Source of the DNA: Paracamarosporium sp. OC-R06-R3
Lineage: Eukaryota > Ascomycota > Dothideomycetes > Pleosporales > Didymosphaeriaceae
Reading direction: 5' to 3'
Length of the DNA stretch: 64,000 nt
Assembly: GCA_019828545.1 (NCBI GenBank)
Contig: JACVRA010000071.1
Span: forward strand, 124,001 to 188,000
This document shows, one piece after another, positions 22,845 to 33,073 of this stretch. The position numbers and the translations under genes were made by a program. How positions within the stretch are numbered: the first letter of the stretch is position 1; every line of letters begins with the position of its first letter. The notes beneath the pieces are model-generated. The model was not told the DNA's origin, did not search any database, and saw nothing but the letters and a program-made list of their open reading frames with translations.

Positions 22845-25265
22845 TCACCTATCCTTCCTCCCCATCGTCAACCCCTCATTCGAGGCCTCACTCCGAGGCG
22901 AGCTCGGCCCGCTTTCCTCCCCCTGATGCCACTCCTCAACGCTACTCCTCCTGTGCCCCCGACTCCGCATCCCGCTTTTAATCCTCTTGCTAACCTCGTC
23001 GAGATTCCCATCAATCGTGCTGAACGGCTTAAGCTGGAACCCCTGCCCAAAGCCGCCGCTCGCCCGGCGACTGTGATGCTTCTTAGGCGTCGACGGCCGC
23101 GTGCTGAAGATGTCCTGGTTCGCGAGATCGGTGTAGGACTCGTTCTTGGGGAGGCCGTTGCGGTCTGAGGAGGGCGATGTAGGGGAGGCGGGGAAGTCGT
23201 AGGACTCGACGGGCTCGGGTGCTTCTTTTTCGGCGTCTTCTTTGGATTTTTGGCGCGGGGGTGTTGTGGGTGGGGAGTGCGTGAAGGGATCCGAGATGAT
23301 GCGCTTGGAGTGGAAGTCGTCGAACATCTCGGGGCCGAGCGTGTTGATGATGTCGGTGAGGCGTTCGGCGAGCTTTTCGCGGCGGGCCTGCGCCCTCGCG
23401 AGTTCGTTGCCGGTCCAGGGGTTCATCATTTTGACGAGCGGACCGAGCGATCGGAGGATGTCCATGGCCACTTCTCCGAAGCGTAGTGCGGCGTATGTCA
23501 CGGTAGGGTAGATGAATATTTGCGCCAGGATGAGGTACCTCTTCCTTATTCCAGGTGGTAGATAGCCGAAACAATGATTGTAAGAATAGAGCCAGGTCAC
23601 AATAACGACGTAGTAGGTGTAAACCAGTGGCGCGACGGCCATGGCGACAAGAAGCTTCCAGGTGGCCAAGACGTCCCTCGCTTGTACCTTGACGTTGGAC
23701 TCTGCAAGTGCTTGTTTCGCCTTGACGTTTGAGTAGATTTTACAGGCGACGAAGACCAAGCCGAAAAGCAGAGTCCCAGGAACCACAAATATGGACAGAA
23801 CAGCGAGCTTCAAGAGTCGATACCAGAAAAGGAAGAAGCATGTGATGAAGCTGACTCTGGCGTATTGTACCTGATGATCTCTAACACGCAGGGCCAATAT
23901 TTGCTGGTTGTAGCTCAAGACTTCTTTTTTGAGGTCCACAATGCGTGGATCGTCCTTGTACTTGTTATATCCCTGGATGAGACGGCGGTTGAGCTCGACG
24001 ACGCGGGGTAACGGAAGCTTCGTGCCTTTGGGATTGTAGAGGCGACGCACAGCTTGAATCAACTAGTAAAACATGTTAGAGGGAGATGAATGAGGAAATA
24101 GTGCTGCATACCATGAGTGTGTCGTAGTCAGGGGCTGTCACTGTGACGGACATGAGCCCTTCGCGGATAGTCTCTAGCATTTGTCCAATAGCTTCTCGTC
24201 TTTCGCCAGCCTGAAACCTCTGCGCAAGTTCTACGGGCACTTCAATAGCATTGCCAAACTCGATGACAGCCCTTGAGCGGAACTTGTGAGCGTGGAAGTA
24301 GTTCATGCCGACCGGGATGATTTTCAAGTTACAATCCGGCTTCGAGGCTACTGTGCCTAGGGACATGATGGCAACACCGGCTGGGTGGTGTTAGTTGAGT
24401 GATTTATCGCTCGTTGCACCTTTTTACCCACCTTTAAGGGGTAAAAGTTCCGTTCGATCATGGCTACCGCCTTCAGGGAAGATAGCAATAGTACCTCCTT
24501 GGTGCAGCACGGTATGCACGGCATCGTAGACTTCCGTTTGGTTGAGCTTTGGTGCGATTTGGAAAACGGTCCCTTCGTAGCCGGGCGCAGGACCTATTGC
24601 AGACGATGCGCCGTTAACAAATGTTCCATCCTCGGTCATGTCGTTCCGGCCGGTCAACTGCTGCATGGCGACTCCGCCCTTAAAGGGTCGCTTGAGCCTG
24701 ATCTCTTCCGGACCCTTGATCTCCACTATCTCGGCAGAGGCAGCCACGTTGTTGACCTTGGGCAAAACCACGGAACCTCCAACCTGGAAATCGTTCGCCT
24801 CGAAGTTTGTGTCCACGCCGCGTAGGAGACAGGGATCGTTGATAGGATCTGGAAGGTATATCTTTCCCGGAGCGGGCCTTGTCTTGTCCATCGCTCGTCC
24901 TACAGGCACGGCACCCGAAGCCGCTGCCATGGTTCCCACAAACTTGCGCTTCATGGATTTCTCGGCGGTGAGGACGTGTATGCGGCGGTCGGTCTCTTTC
25001 TTGACCACGCGCATTAATATCAGAGGGTCGACGAACTGCCGACGTCAGTACCATATCGAAAGCACACCCACGGGTTATAGCTGACCTGGTTCGCGTGTGG
25101 TGCGCACACGAACAGTACGGGCCCTTCCTTGGGAACCTTCCAGCTCCCTCTTGGGTGCACTTCGCGGAAGAAGAGCTCCACCAGCACCGAGAACGTCCAG
25201 AGGAATGCATCGTAGACATATTTGTTCATGTACCCGATCTCCTTCTTCTTTTTATGAATCGCCAT
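22845..25265 (-). CDS. Glycerol-3-phosphate O-acyltransferase (Sct1/Gpt2 type)
   Basis: Four exons on the minus strand: 25265-25086, 25035-24432, 24380-24112 and 24062-22845, giving 756 aa, as expected for yeast Sct1/Gpt2. The enzyme makes lysophosphatidic acid, the first committed step of glycerolipid synthesis, at the ER. Motif HANQFVD (residues 57-63) is recreated exactly at the exon 1/2 junction and is the acyltransferase histidine-aspartate motif. FPEGGSHD, LPLKAGVAIM and IPVGMNYFHAH are further conserved blocks, two of them split by introns, which validates the model. Several transmembrane segments lie between about residues 430 and 590. The C-terminal 150 residues are polar and Ser/Pro-rich, a likely phosphoregulated tail. 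The start at 25265 gives the normal MAIHKKKK... amino terminus. Confidence 0.95.
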
Positions 25266-26220
25266 TTTGCTTGCTGCTGGTGCGCGCTGGCTCACACTCG
25301 AGGAGGGAAAGAATGTCTGTCCGAGGAATGGGCGCGAGCGAAGACTGCGGACTTTGTCGGGGTCAGAAGACGCGCGCAGGTGGATCTGGGCACTCAATGC
25401 CGCCTGGTGTGCTACGTTAGCCATTGCAGGGGCCGTCTTCACCCTCAGGCTTCACAGACCTCAATAAAGCCGGGGGTTCCGTCTTATCTACTGTCACCAA
25501 CGGTTGCGTTTTCGGGTCTGTCCGCGTCCAGCAATCAGGCCATGATAAGTCGAACCGTACCACCGCACCGGTTGGGCCGAGAATGATTTCTTGCGACAGG
25601 AGTAGCCGAGGGTCGGGCGGCGGATGCTGTTGCTGGGAACGGTAATGCGTATGGTGAGGCGCTATCGCTGCTGTTGAGCTTCCGGGCGTGTGGAGAAGGC
25701 AGGCCAGCAGCTCGGTGGTGTGCAATTACGCAGGGTTGTGGCGTGCCGAATGGCGGGGTCACTCGCGACCGCGGGCTAAACCGTGGACTTGACAGCCTTG
25801 CACAACTCAACTCCACCACGTCTGCAAATGCCTCGCCACGGCAAGGAATGTGAGCACTGCGTCACCAATATTGAACTTCACCCTGGGGCGAGTATCCGCG
25901 CATTCACAGCACCACAACTGGGTCATAGCATGTTGATCCACCAAATAAATTACTATTCAGGGCCTCTGCAACTTTTTTGCGAATAGCTGCGCTCTATATA
26001 ATGTGCCGCGAGTTGGCACGTAGCTTTGGCTCGTGCCAAGCCGCAAAACGAAAACGCCTCCTATGCAGACCTATGCTGGGCTGGAGTATTACATGCAATG
26101 CAGTGAAGAGAAGGGATATCTAAGTGAAGAAACAAGGAAACAAGATCCGTCGTGGATGGCAGCAAGAAAGGAGGGGCCCGCTCCGGAAATCGACCCAGGT
26201 ATATCGTATGTATCAGGCAT
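25266..26220. other. Intergenic: acyltransferase promoter and GH76 3' flank
   Basis: About 950 bases with no supported gene. Short frames on both strands lack recognisable domains. Confidence 0.5.
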
Positions 26221-28141
26221 CTACAAAAGAGCAGCCAGGACCGCTAGACCGGCCGCAGCGAAGACGGTGCTTGCGCCCATCTTGACGTTGGAGGCAGCAC
26301 CAGGGAAGATCTCGACGGCGCTGCTGTTGGCCGGCGGCGGCGGCGAAGGGGGAAGAGCACCGGTTGGGACGATCGTGGGAGTCGCAGGAGGCGCAGGCTC
26401 TGACGCCGGAGGAGCAGCTGGCGGCGTAGCCTCAGTGGGCGGGTTGACGTACACGGTGGTCGTCCTCCGTCCAGTGCAGGTGCAGGCGTGTGCGGTCGAG
26501 TTCTTGACCTCACCGAACTGACCACCGGGCTTGCTCGTTGGTGTGCTCGTGGGCGCAGGTGTCTCGATAGGAGCGTACACGCCAGCTGAGTAGGACAGCT
26601 GAGGAATATCGGTCGGGACGCTCGCAGTGTCGGACTGGCTCGAGGTCGAGTTTGCGACCGGGGCACCCGTAGGGTAGCCAGCTGAAGGCTCGCTGGGCTT
26701 CGGCGCGGCTTCGCTCGACTTGGGAGCCTTGCTGGATTCAGGGGCATCGCTAGACTTGGGGGCATCGCTCTTAGGAGCATCGCTGGTCTTGGGGGCTTCA
26801 CTGGACTCAGGGGCGGCAGTGGAGCTGGTCTTGGGGGCAGCAGATGATGAGGGTTCGGAAGAAGGCTTGGGCTCAGACGACTCTCCACCAGTGTTGGGAA
26901 GGGTACCCTGCTGGATCATAAGGCAGGCCTGGGTGACCTCCAACGCGGACATCTGCTGGCCAACACCGGTCTCGCCATCGAACTCCTGGTACCACCTAGA
27001 ACCGCAAGCACCGTTCTCACCAGTGCAAGATCCAGCCGCGGCCTTTGCAGATGTGGTAAGGTACGTGGTGATCTGGTCCTTGGTCGAAGGCACAAGGAGT
27101 GCAGTCTTTGCCATCCAACGTCCGAGATAGGCCTTGAATGACTGCTGGTCCAAGTTGCAGTTCTTGCCGCCAGCGCTGTGTTCGCAAACCTCGAACATGA
27201 CGTCCTTGATCTGCTTGGGGTTGTTGAAGAAGACGGCTGCACGGCTCAGGAATCCCTCGGTACGCTGAGTCCACTTGTCGTCCTTGGTGTAAGAGGCCAT
27301 GAAGGCAGAACCGTGGAGCATCATGGCGTTGTTGTAGGTCCACTCCGTCTTGTCAGCAACCTCCTTGCAGTTGGTCTTGTCGTCGGTTCCGTCAAAGACC
27401 TCGAAGTTGTCACCAATGAGGCCGACCTTCTTCTCCCAGTTGTAGATCTTCTCGGCCCAGTCCGCGTACGTCTGGTTGCCGGTGAAGCGAGCAAGGCGGG
27501 CACCAAGGGCAAAGGTAGCGCCGTTGCTGATGGAGTTCTTGTAGTTGTACCCGTAGTCGTTCTCCGGGTAGATCTGCCACTTCAAACCTCCGCCGCACGT
27601 GGAATCGTCCCAACGAGACACAATGTTGTTGAAGCAGTTCTTGCTCACTTCAAGGTAAGTTGCTGGCGCATCCTCAGGCTCCGGGAATCCATATTCAGCC
27701 GCCGACATGGTTGCAAGACACCAGAAGGCCTGGTCGTCATTGCCCTGCAGTCCGTTAGCGTGGAACGCCCCAGGTCCCGTGATCTAGGCATACCGTTTGG
27801 TCACGCTTGTAGTCCAGGATGAAGTTGTTGGCTGGGCCATAGTTGGCCGTCAGACCCTGTTGGATCGTCTTCACATAGGACTCGTCACCGGCAATGTTGG
27901 TGTACTCGACCATGGCTCCCCAGAGAGCACCAGACTCCCACCAGTAGTGAGGCTTGGGAATGTAGCCAACCTCTTCGGCGGGCAGGTCTGAGGCATTCGC
28001 GCTGTAGTATGACATCAAGCCATTGGCATACTGTGAGATGGCGGCCTTGAGCGAGGCCTCGTCGTTGACCTTGAGCTCCACGGCGCCCACAGCAGCAGCT
28101 AAGGGAAGGAGCGCAGCTCCGAGGGTAGAAAAAGACCGCAT
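26221..28141 (-). CDS. GPI-anchored GH76 endo-1,6-alpha-mannosidase (Dfg5/Dcw1 family)
   Basis: Two exons on the minus strand (28141-27794 and 27744-26221; donor GTATGC, acceptor CTGCAG, phase 0) give 623 aa. Residues 1-20 are a signal peptide. The GH76 domain covers about residues 25-440 and includes the conserved NDDQAFW block, whose Asp pair is expected to be catalytic and which starts right after the splice junction. TWCTYNNAMM-like (here TEWTYNNAMMLHG) and GVGQQMSALE blocks follow. Then comes a long Ser/Pro/Lys/Ala region with repeats such as PKSSDAPESSKAP, and a hydrophobic tail (VFAAAGLAVLAALL) typical of GPI signals. Family role: cross-linking GPI mannoproteins into the wall or trimming alpha-1,6-mannan at the cell surface. 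I chose the ATG at 28141 because it begins the signal peptide. Confidence 0.94.
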
Positions 28142-29228
28142 GGTTGATGCTGTGAAAGGAAAGAAACGCAGACAAGCAAAGTAAAGAATGTGGGCTTCGT
28201 GGAAGCAAAAGAACGTGTCGGTGAAAAGACAAGCGGCCACCGTTGACTGCGGAGGTGCAATCAATTAAAGGTAGCAGGTCAGCATGGGCTCGAACATTCA
28301 CTGGGCCGGCGTGGCTCTAGCGGGCGGCTGCCCCTGTGGAGGAGAGCCCGAACAGGCAAGCGCAGTTTCGAAACAGCAAAATAGATTGTGCCCCGGCCAA
28401 TCAGGCAAGTGCCATGCCCGTTTCACTCGGCGGCCCTGCGCATAAGCCTCGCCAATTGTCCGCCCGGAGTCCTTCACTTGGACGAGGGCCTCTCCCAATC
28501 TCTGCCCGTGGGCACGGGAGACCGCCGCCGATTCCCAGCGCCTCGATCTGCAAATCGCATCCACACGCGCCCCTAGAATCCATCTTTCGTTTCGCTAGCC
28601 AAGAGCTGCGCGCGTCTGTGGAGCCGCGAGCGCTACCCGTCGTTTTGTCTGGCCTTCTGGACTTCGATCTGCCCAGGCCCAGGCACCGGACTGAGGCATG
28701 ATGAGCGGAGGCGGCCTGACATAATTCGGAACTTTGAACAGTTCGGGGGGGGTACGCGAGATTGCCCCCGCGAGCACAGCCACCGCATAAGAGAGCGTGG
28801 AGGTGAGGTTTCCGTGCAAATCGTCTGGAGCAACAGTGGAGCAACAAACGCCCCCAGTGTCAATGCAAACCCGGGCACGATCGCTGTTTGCCCTGGAGAC
28901 TTCGCAAACGGTACGCTGCAGAGTAGACTCGGTTCTGCATCCATGTACCCTGTGCAGTGTGCTGTCGTGCGCTGTGAGACACCTTCGGGGTCGTGCTCGT
29001 GTTCGACGTTTTGGGATCGCAGCCTTACGGCCACACGTGCACTGCCGCTTTTGTGCGACAAGCGGACAAGACAAGAATACCAAAAGGGTAACAATGTTCA
29101 TTCCAATATGCCATGCAGTCGGGCTCTCAATCAGGCCCGTTGCCGAATACGCGTTACGCGTCTATACCAGAAGTCTATCCGTAAACTCCAAGCATGTCGC
29201 TAAGCCCAGAAACCAAGTCATTACGCCT
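28142..29228. other. Intergenic: GH76 promoter and CCDC124 3' flank
   Basis: About 1.1 kb. Overlapping frames on both strands (for example minus 28401-28847 and 28595-29101) have no domain and Cys/Arg-rich composition typical of non-coding GC-rich DNA. Confidence 0.5.
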
Positions 29229-29915
29229 CTAGGACGTACCACCCAACCTCTGCTCCTTCTTGACCCGCTCGCTTTCTTTGAATTCCGCAAGCTCCTCCTT
29301 TGTTGCGTTGTATGCCACCGTCGCTTGGTTCTTGGGGTTGTCGGGGTGCTTGTCGAATTCCTTCCGGATCTGCTCGATCTTTTGGTTCCGCCTCAGGCCC
29401 TTGTCGTCCTTCATCTCCTCCAGTCTCCGCTCCTCGTATGCTGCATAGGCGGCCTTATACCTCCTCTCCGGATGTCGGTCGACCTTGTCGCTGTCTTTGG
29501 CAGTGAGACTGAGCGCGTCGAGGGCGTTGTCGATACCTGTGGCGTTGAGCGAACCCAGAGCGGCATCGATACCGCGCGTCTTCTTCTCTGCCTTCTTAGC
29601 GCCAGCTCCCTTGGGCTTCGAGGGTTGTGATGCTTCCTCCTCCTTGAGCAGGGCATCTTTTTCGGCCTTCTTGCGAGCGGCCTCTTCCTTCTTCGCGGCG
29701 GCGGCATCGCTGTTACCTAGTAAGCACTGTATCGACAAATGATGCATGGTGACTTACGCCTTAGAGTTTGACTTGGAACCCTGGTCCCACTTCTTTGCCT
29801 CTGCTGCCTCTGCCTCTCGCTCTTTTTGAGCTTGCTTGCCCGCGGCCGCTTCTGCCTTGCGCGCCTGGCCTTGGGCCTTCTTGGAACCCTCGCCGCCACC
29901 TTTCTTAGGACCCAT
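29229..29915 (-). CDS. CCDC124/Lso2-like ribosome-associated coiled-coil protein
   Basis: Two exons on the minus strand (29915-29758 and 29709-29229) give 212 aa. The donor is GTAAGT. I chose the acceptor TAACAG at 29710, as the earlier CTAG would put a stop in frame. The N-terminus (MGPKKGGGEGSKKA) and long Lys/Ala/Glu helix (residues 10-100) match the family. The C-terminal block with DRHPERRYKAAYAAYEERRL and HPDNPKNQ is the diagnostic CCDC124 domain. Lso2 in yeast and CCDC124 in animals bind idle 80S ribosomes near the tRNA sites and help recovery from starvation. The protein is very basic, as expected for an rRNA-contacting factor. It is divergent from the GH27 gene, with an independent function. 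Confidence 0.92.
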
Positions 29916-30647
29916 GTCGAGCTGTGGTGATGTCTGAGTAGGCTTGAGAGATGAATAAACCAACGCTAGGTAAGGTCGTGTTGTATGAGCTCAAAAACGT
30001 TGTGACTCGAAACAAAAGCTGGGTGGGGTCAAGTGTTGATCTGCAGGTCCAGCGCGAGCGGGGCACGCCACGCCTTCACGTCACACGGCCCGCACGGCCC
30101 CGAGTTGACTAAGCTCCCGTGACACTTGCACCCTCGAGCCTTAGACTTTTGGTCTTGTTGTAATTTTCATGTACCTTGAGCTTTGATATGCTACGCCCTT
30201 GTCGAATTGAATGCAGCTGTTGCCATTCAGACACATCGTAAGAAAGCTGATAGGCTCTCGCGTTAACCTTATCTTGGACGCAATACCTCAAGCGAGATTC
30301 AAGACATCTCAGTGCTACCATGACTGCTAGCCCGATGTACGGTTATTGTGTACGATCGGCTATGCACATTCCCTAGAGACGCGACCCGAACACGTATGCA
30401 CATGGCCACTCAGATGAGATCTACCCGGTTCTGAACCCTGCAGATGCGTCTCTTGGTGCACAACACGACGATTCTCCATATTGCGGTTACAGTCAACGTG
30501 CATCGTAGAACGCGAAGTTACAATGGCCCTTGAATGATACTCGATGCTTTAGCGTATTCGGAATCCAGTCCTACTATTTAGCGTCGGCTAAAGTCAGCAT
30601 CCATTGTTGATAGACGGGGTGCGGGGAGATCGCTGCTGGGGAGAAGC
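29916..30647. other. Divergent promoter region of CCDC124-like and GH27 genes
   Basis: About 730 bases between divergent starts. No additional gene is supported. Confidence 0.5.
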
Positions 30648-32510
30648 ATGGTGACGATGGAGCGGCATGGGGTATTTAGATATGGTTCGATCCTGTTCGT
30701 TCTGTTATCGTGTGCTTGTCTCATCGGTTGGAGACTCTTTTCGAAGCCTCAATTGCATGACTTTGAGAGCACTGGGCTCGATTCAAGCTTTACTGACCTA
30801 CATCGTGACAGTAGCGAAACTTGCTCCATTAACAAGGCCATGGCGATGGCTTCGCTACCATATATTCTTTTCGCCACAATGGCATCAACAGCGTCTGCTT
30901 CGATCCAAGACCCCGAAGTATCCCCTCGGCCACCTATGGGCTTCAACAACTGGGCGCGCTTCATGTGCAACCTGAACGAGACGCTTTTCACAAAGACTGC
31001 CGATGCAATGGTGGAGAAGGGACTCCTAGCTGCTGGTTACAACAACATCAACCTAGACGACTGCTGGCACGTGCAAACCGGCCGCAACGCCAAAGGTGAG
31101 CTCGAATGGAACTCTACCCTCTTTCCTCACGGCATGCCCTGGCTCGGAGACTACCTCCATGATCGTGGTTTCAATTTCGGTATCTACACCAATGCCGGCA
31201 ATATGACCTGCGGATGGTATCCAGGCTCGCAAGATCACGAGGAAATCGACGCAAAGACGTTTGAGCGGTGGGGCGTAGACTACGTCAAAGTAGATGGATG
31301 CCATATGGATCTACAGCACAACCGGACATACTACGAGGAATTCGATTATCGATACAAGCTCTGGCACGAAGTTTTGACGACAAAGCTGAAGAAGCCGCTC
31401 ATCTTCAGCCAGTCTGCACCCGCATATTTCAGCCCGAACTTCCACCTCGACCAGAACAACACGGACTGGTACCGCACCATGGAGTACATCCGCACAACCG
31501 GGGAGCTAGCCCGCCACTCCGACGACATCAAAGTATACGGCAACAACCCCGAAAACACGTTCGAGCCAGGCGGGCACTGGGAATCCATGATGAACAACTA
31601 CATAATGGAAGTCCGGCTATCTCGCTACCAATCCTGCGGCTTCTTCAACGACCCGGATTTCCTCATCGTAGACTGGCCGGATCTGACGCTCGACGAGAAA
31701 AAAACACACTTCGCACTCTGGAGCTCCTTCTCCGCGCCGCTCATCCTCTCCGCCTGGATCCCAGACCTCACCCGCGAAGAAACCGCCTACCTAACCAACA
31801 AGGACATCATCGCCGTAGACCAAGACGCCCTCTGCGAACAAGCAACGCTCGTCTCCCAGAACGAAAACTCCGCCATCGACGTCCTAACCAAGTCCCTCGC
31901 CAACGGAGACCGCCTCCTCACAATCCTAAACCACGACAACAAAACGCACACTGCGTCCGTACCGCTGGACCGCCTCGGCATCGACCCCGAAACCGCGTAC
32001 AAAGCAAAGGACCTCTGGACCGGCAAAACAACCACCGTCCGCGACGCACTCCGCGTAAAACTAGCAAAGCGCCAAACAGCCATCTACCGCGTGTCCAGCT
32101 CGTCTTCCAAACCCCTCGCCGTCACGCCAACAGGCCAGATCTTCAACACGTTCTCGCTCAACTGTCTCACTGCGTCTTCGTCTCACCACGGTTCTTCAGC
32201 TGTCAAGTTTTCGGCTTGTGCAGGCGACGACGAGCAAGTCTGGCAGGTTTCTCCCCAGGGCTCGATCACCTTGCTGGCGGATGGTAGAACGTGTCTTGCG
32301 GTTGATGGAGGGGATATCCGTCTGGAAAGGTGTGATGTTAGGCAGAAGGGACAGCAGTGGGGGTACGGCATCAGCGGGAACCTAGTGAATAAGGCGAAGG
32401 GGCTTTGCTTGACGGAGGGGAACCGCGGGAGCGTCGGTGTGAAGAAGTGCGGAAAGGCGCTGGATAGCCAGGTAGTTGCTTTGCCAGGGGGTGTGAAGTT
32501 GGAAAGTTGA
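30648..32510 (+). CDS. GH27 alpha-galactosidase with C-terminal ricin-type lectin domain
   Basis: Intronless frame of 620 codons. The catalytic GH27 domain begins RPPMGFNNWARF. It contains NLDDCW, GIYTNAGNMTC, the nucleophile motif YVKVDGC (about residue 216) and the acid/base motif FNDPDFL. It removes terminal alpha-1,6-galactose from oligosaccharides and galactomannan. A beta-sandwich follows, then about 125 residues with two QxW-like repeats (EQVWQV, QQWGYG) resembling a ricin-B/CBM13 lectin. Two starts are possible. From 30840 the protein opens with MAMASLPYILFATMASTASAS, a normal secretion signal, and is 556 aa. From 30648 there is an extra 64-residue N-terminus with a hydrophobic helix (about residues 12-29) that would make a type II membrane protein. 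The secreted form is more likely. Confidence 0.94.
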   Translation: MVTMERHGVFRYGSILFVLLSCACLIGWRLFSKPQLHDFESTGLDSSFTDLHRDSSETCSINKAMAMASLPYILFATMASTASASIQDPEVSPRPPMGFNNWARFMCNLNETLFTKTADAMVEKGLLAAGYNNINLDDCWHVQTGRNAKGELEWNSTLFPHGMPWLGDYLHDRGFNFGIYTNAGNMTCGWYPGSQDHEEIDAKTFERWGVDYVKVDGCHMDLQHNRTYYEEFDYRYKLWHEVLTTKLKKPLIFSQSAPAYFSPNFHLDQNNTDWYRTMEYIRTTGELARHSDDIKVYGNNPENTFEPGGHWESMMNNYIMEVRLSRYQSCGFFNDPDFLIVDWPDLTLDEKKTHFALWSSFSAPLILSAWIPDLTREETAYLTNKDIIAVDQDALCEQATLVSQNENSAIDVLTKSLANGDRLLTILNHDNKTHTASVPLDRLGIDPETAYKAKDLWTGKTTTVRDALRVKLAKRQTAIYRVSSSSSKPLAVTPTGQIFNTFSLNCLTASSSHHGSSAVKFSACAGDDEQVWQVSPQGSITLLADGRTCLAVDGGDIRLERCDVRQKGQQWGYGISGNLVNKAKGLCLTEGNRGSVGVKKCGKALDSQVVALPGGVKLES

Positions 32511-33073
32511 GTTGAGTAGGCTTGATGATGGGATGGTACGACGAGGGAGCATGCTGGTTATATTGAGACATACGTAGACTCACCCGTCTGTTGTACACTG
32601 TTGACTTGACACTGCTGCGTACGTGATAGCTACGCACACCACCCTGCACATCACAGCGGTAAACAAGACAAGGCAATACAACATCCTTACACACAGGCAT
32701 CCAGACCTCCCACCCCATTAATTCATCTTCCTATACCATGACGACGATCCTGCCACCACTATCTACATCTCTAACATATCAACGCATCTAACACGACTGC
32801 GTCTTCCCCAACCATGCGAATGCGAATACAATGCGAGCAACCCCACCCAGCAACCCCTACCCACACATTACAACACGCTTCCATACGGTACACGATACCA
32901 GCGGGGTATTACTACAGCCGATGCATAAAAACCGGTACAAGCACATCGATTAGATAAAAGTGCCAAGACAGACGCCGCGCAAAATGCAAAATGCAGAGTC
33001 AAACGTAAAGGCAAAGGCAAAGGCAAAGTCGTTACTCGTCGTCCGAACATAGAGCCCAGGTGGTGCGATCTAT
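32511..33073. other. Convergent 3' intergenic region
   Basis: Between the convergent GH27 and Uds1-like genes. It contains a short AAAGGC array at 33007-33028. No gene is supported. Confidence 0.5.
33007..33028. repeat. AAAGGC hexamer repeat
   Basis: Three full AAAGGC units plus a partial one, just beyond the stop codon of the minus-strand Uds1-like gene. Confidence 0.85.

Noticed and set aside
30684..30696. GGTTCGATCC, like a tRNA B box
   Set aside because: No A box, acceptor stem or cloverleaf can be drawn around it, and it lies in the GH27 reading frame.
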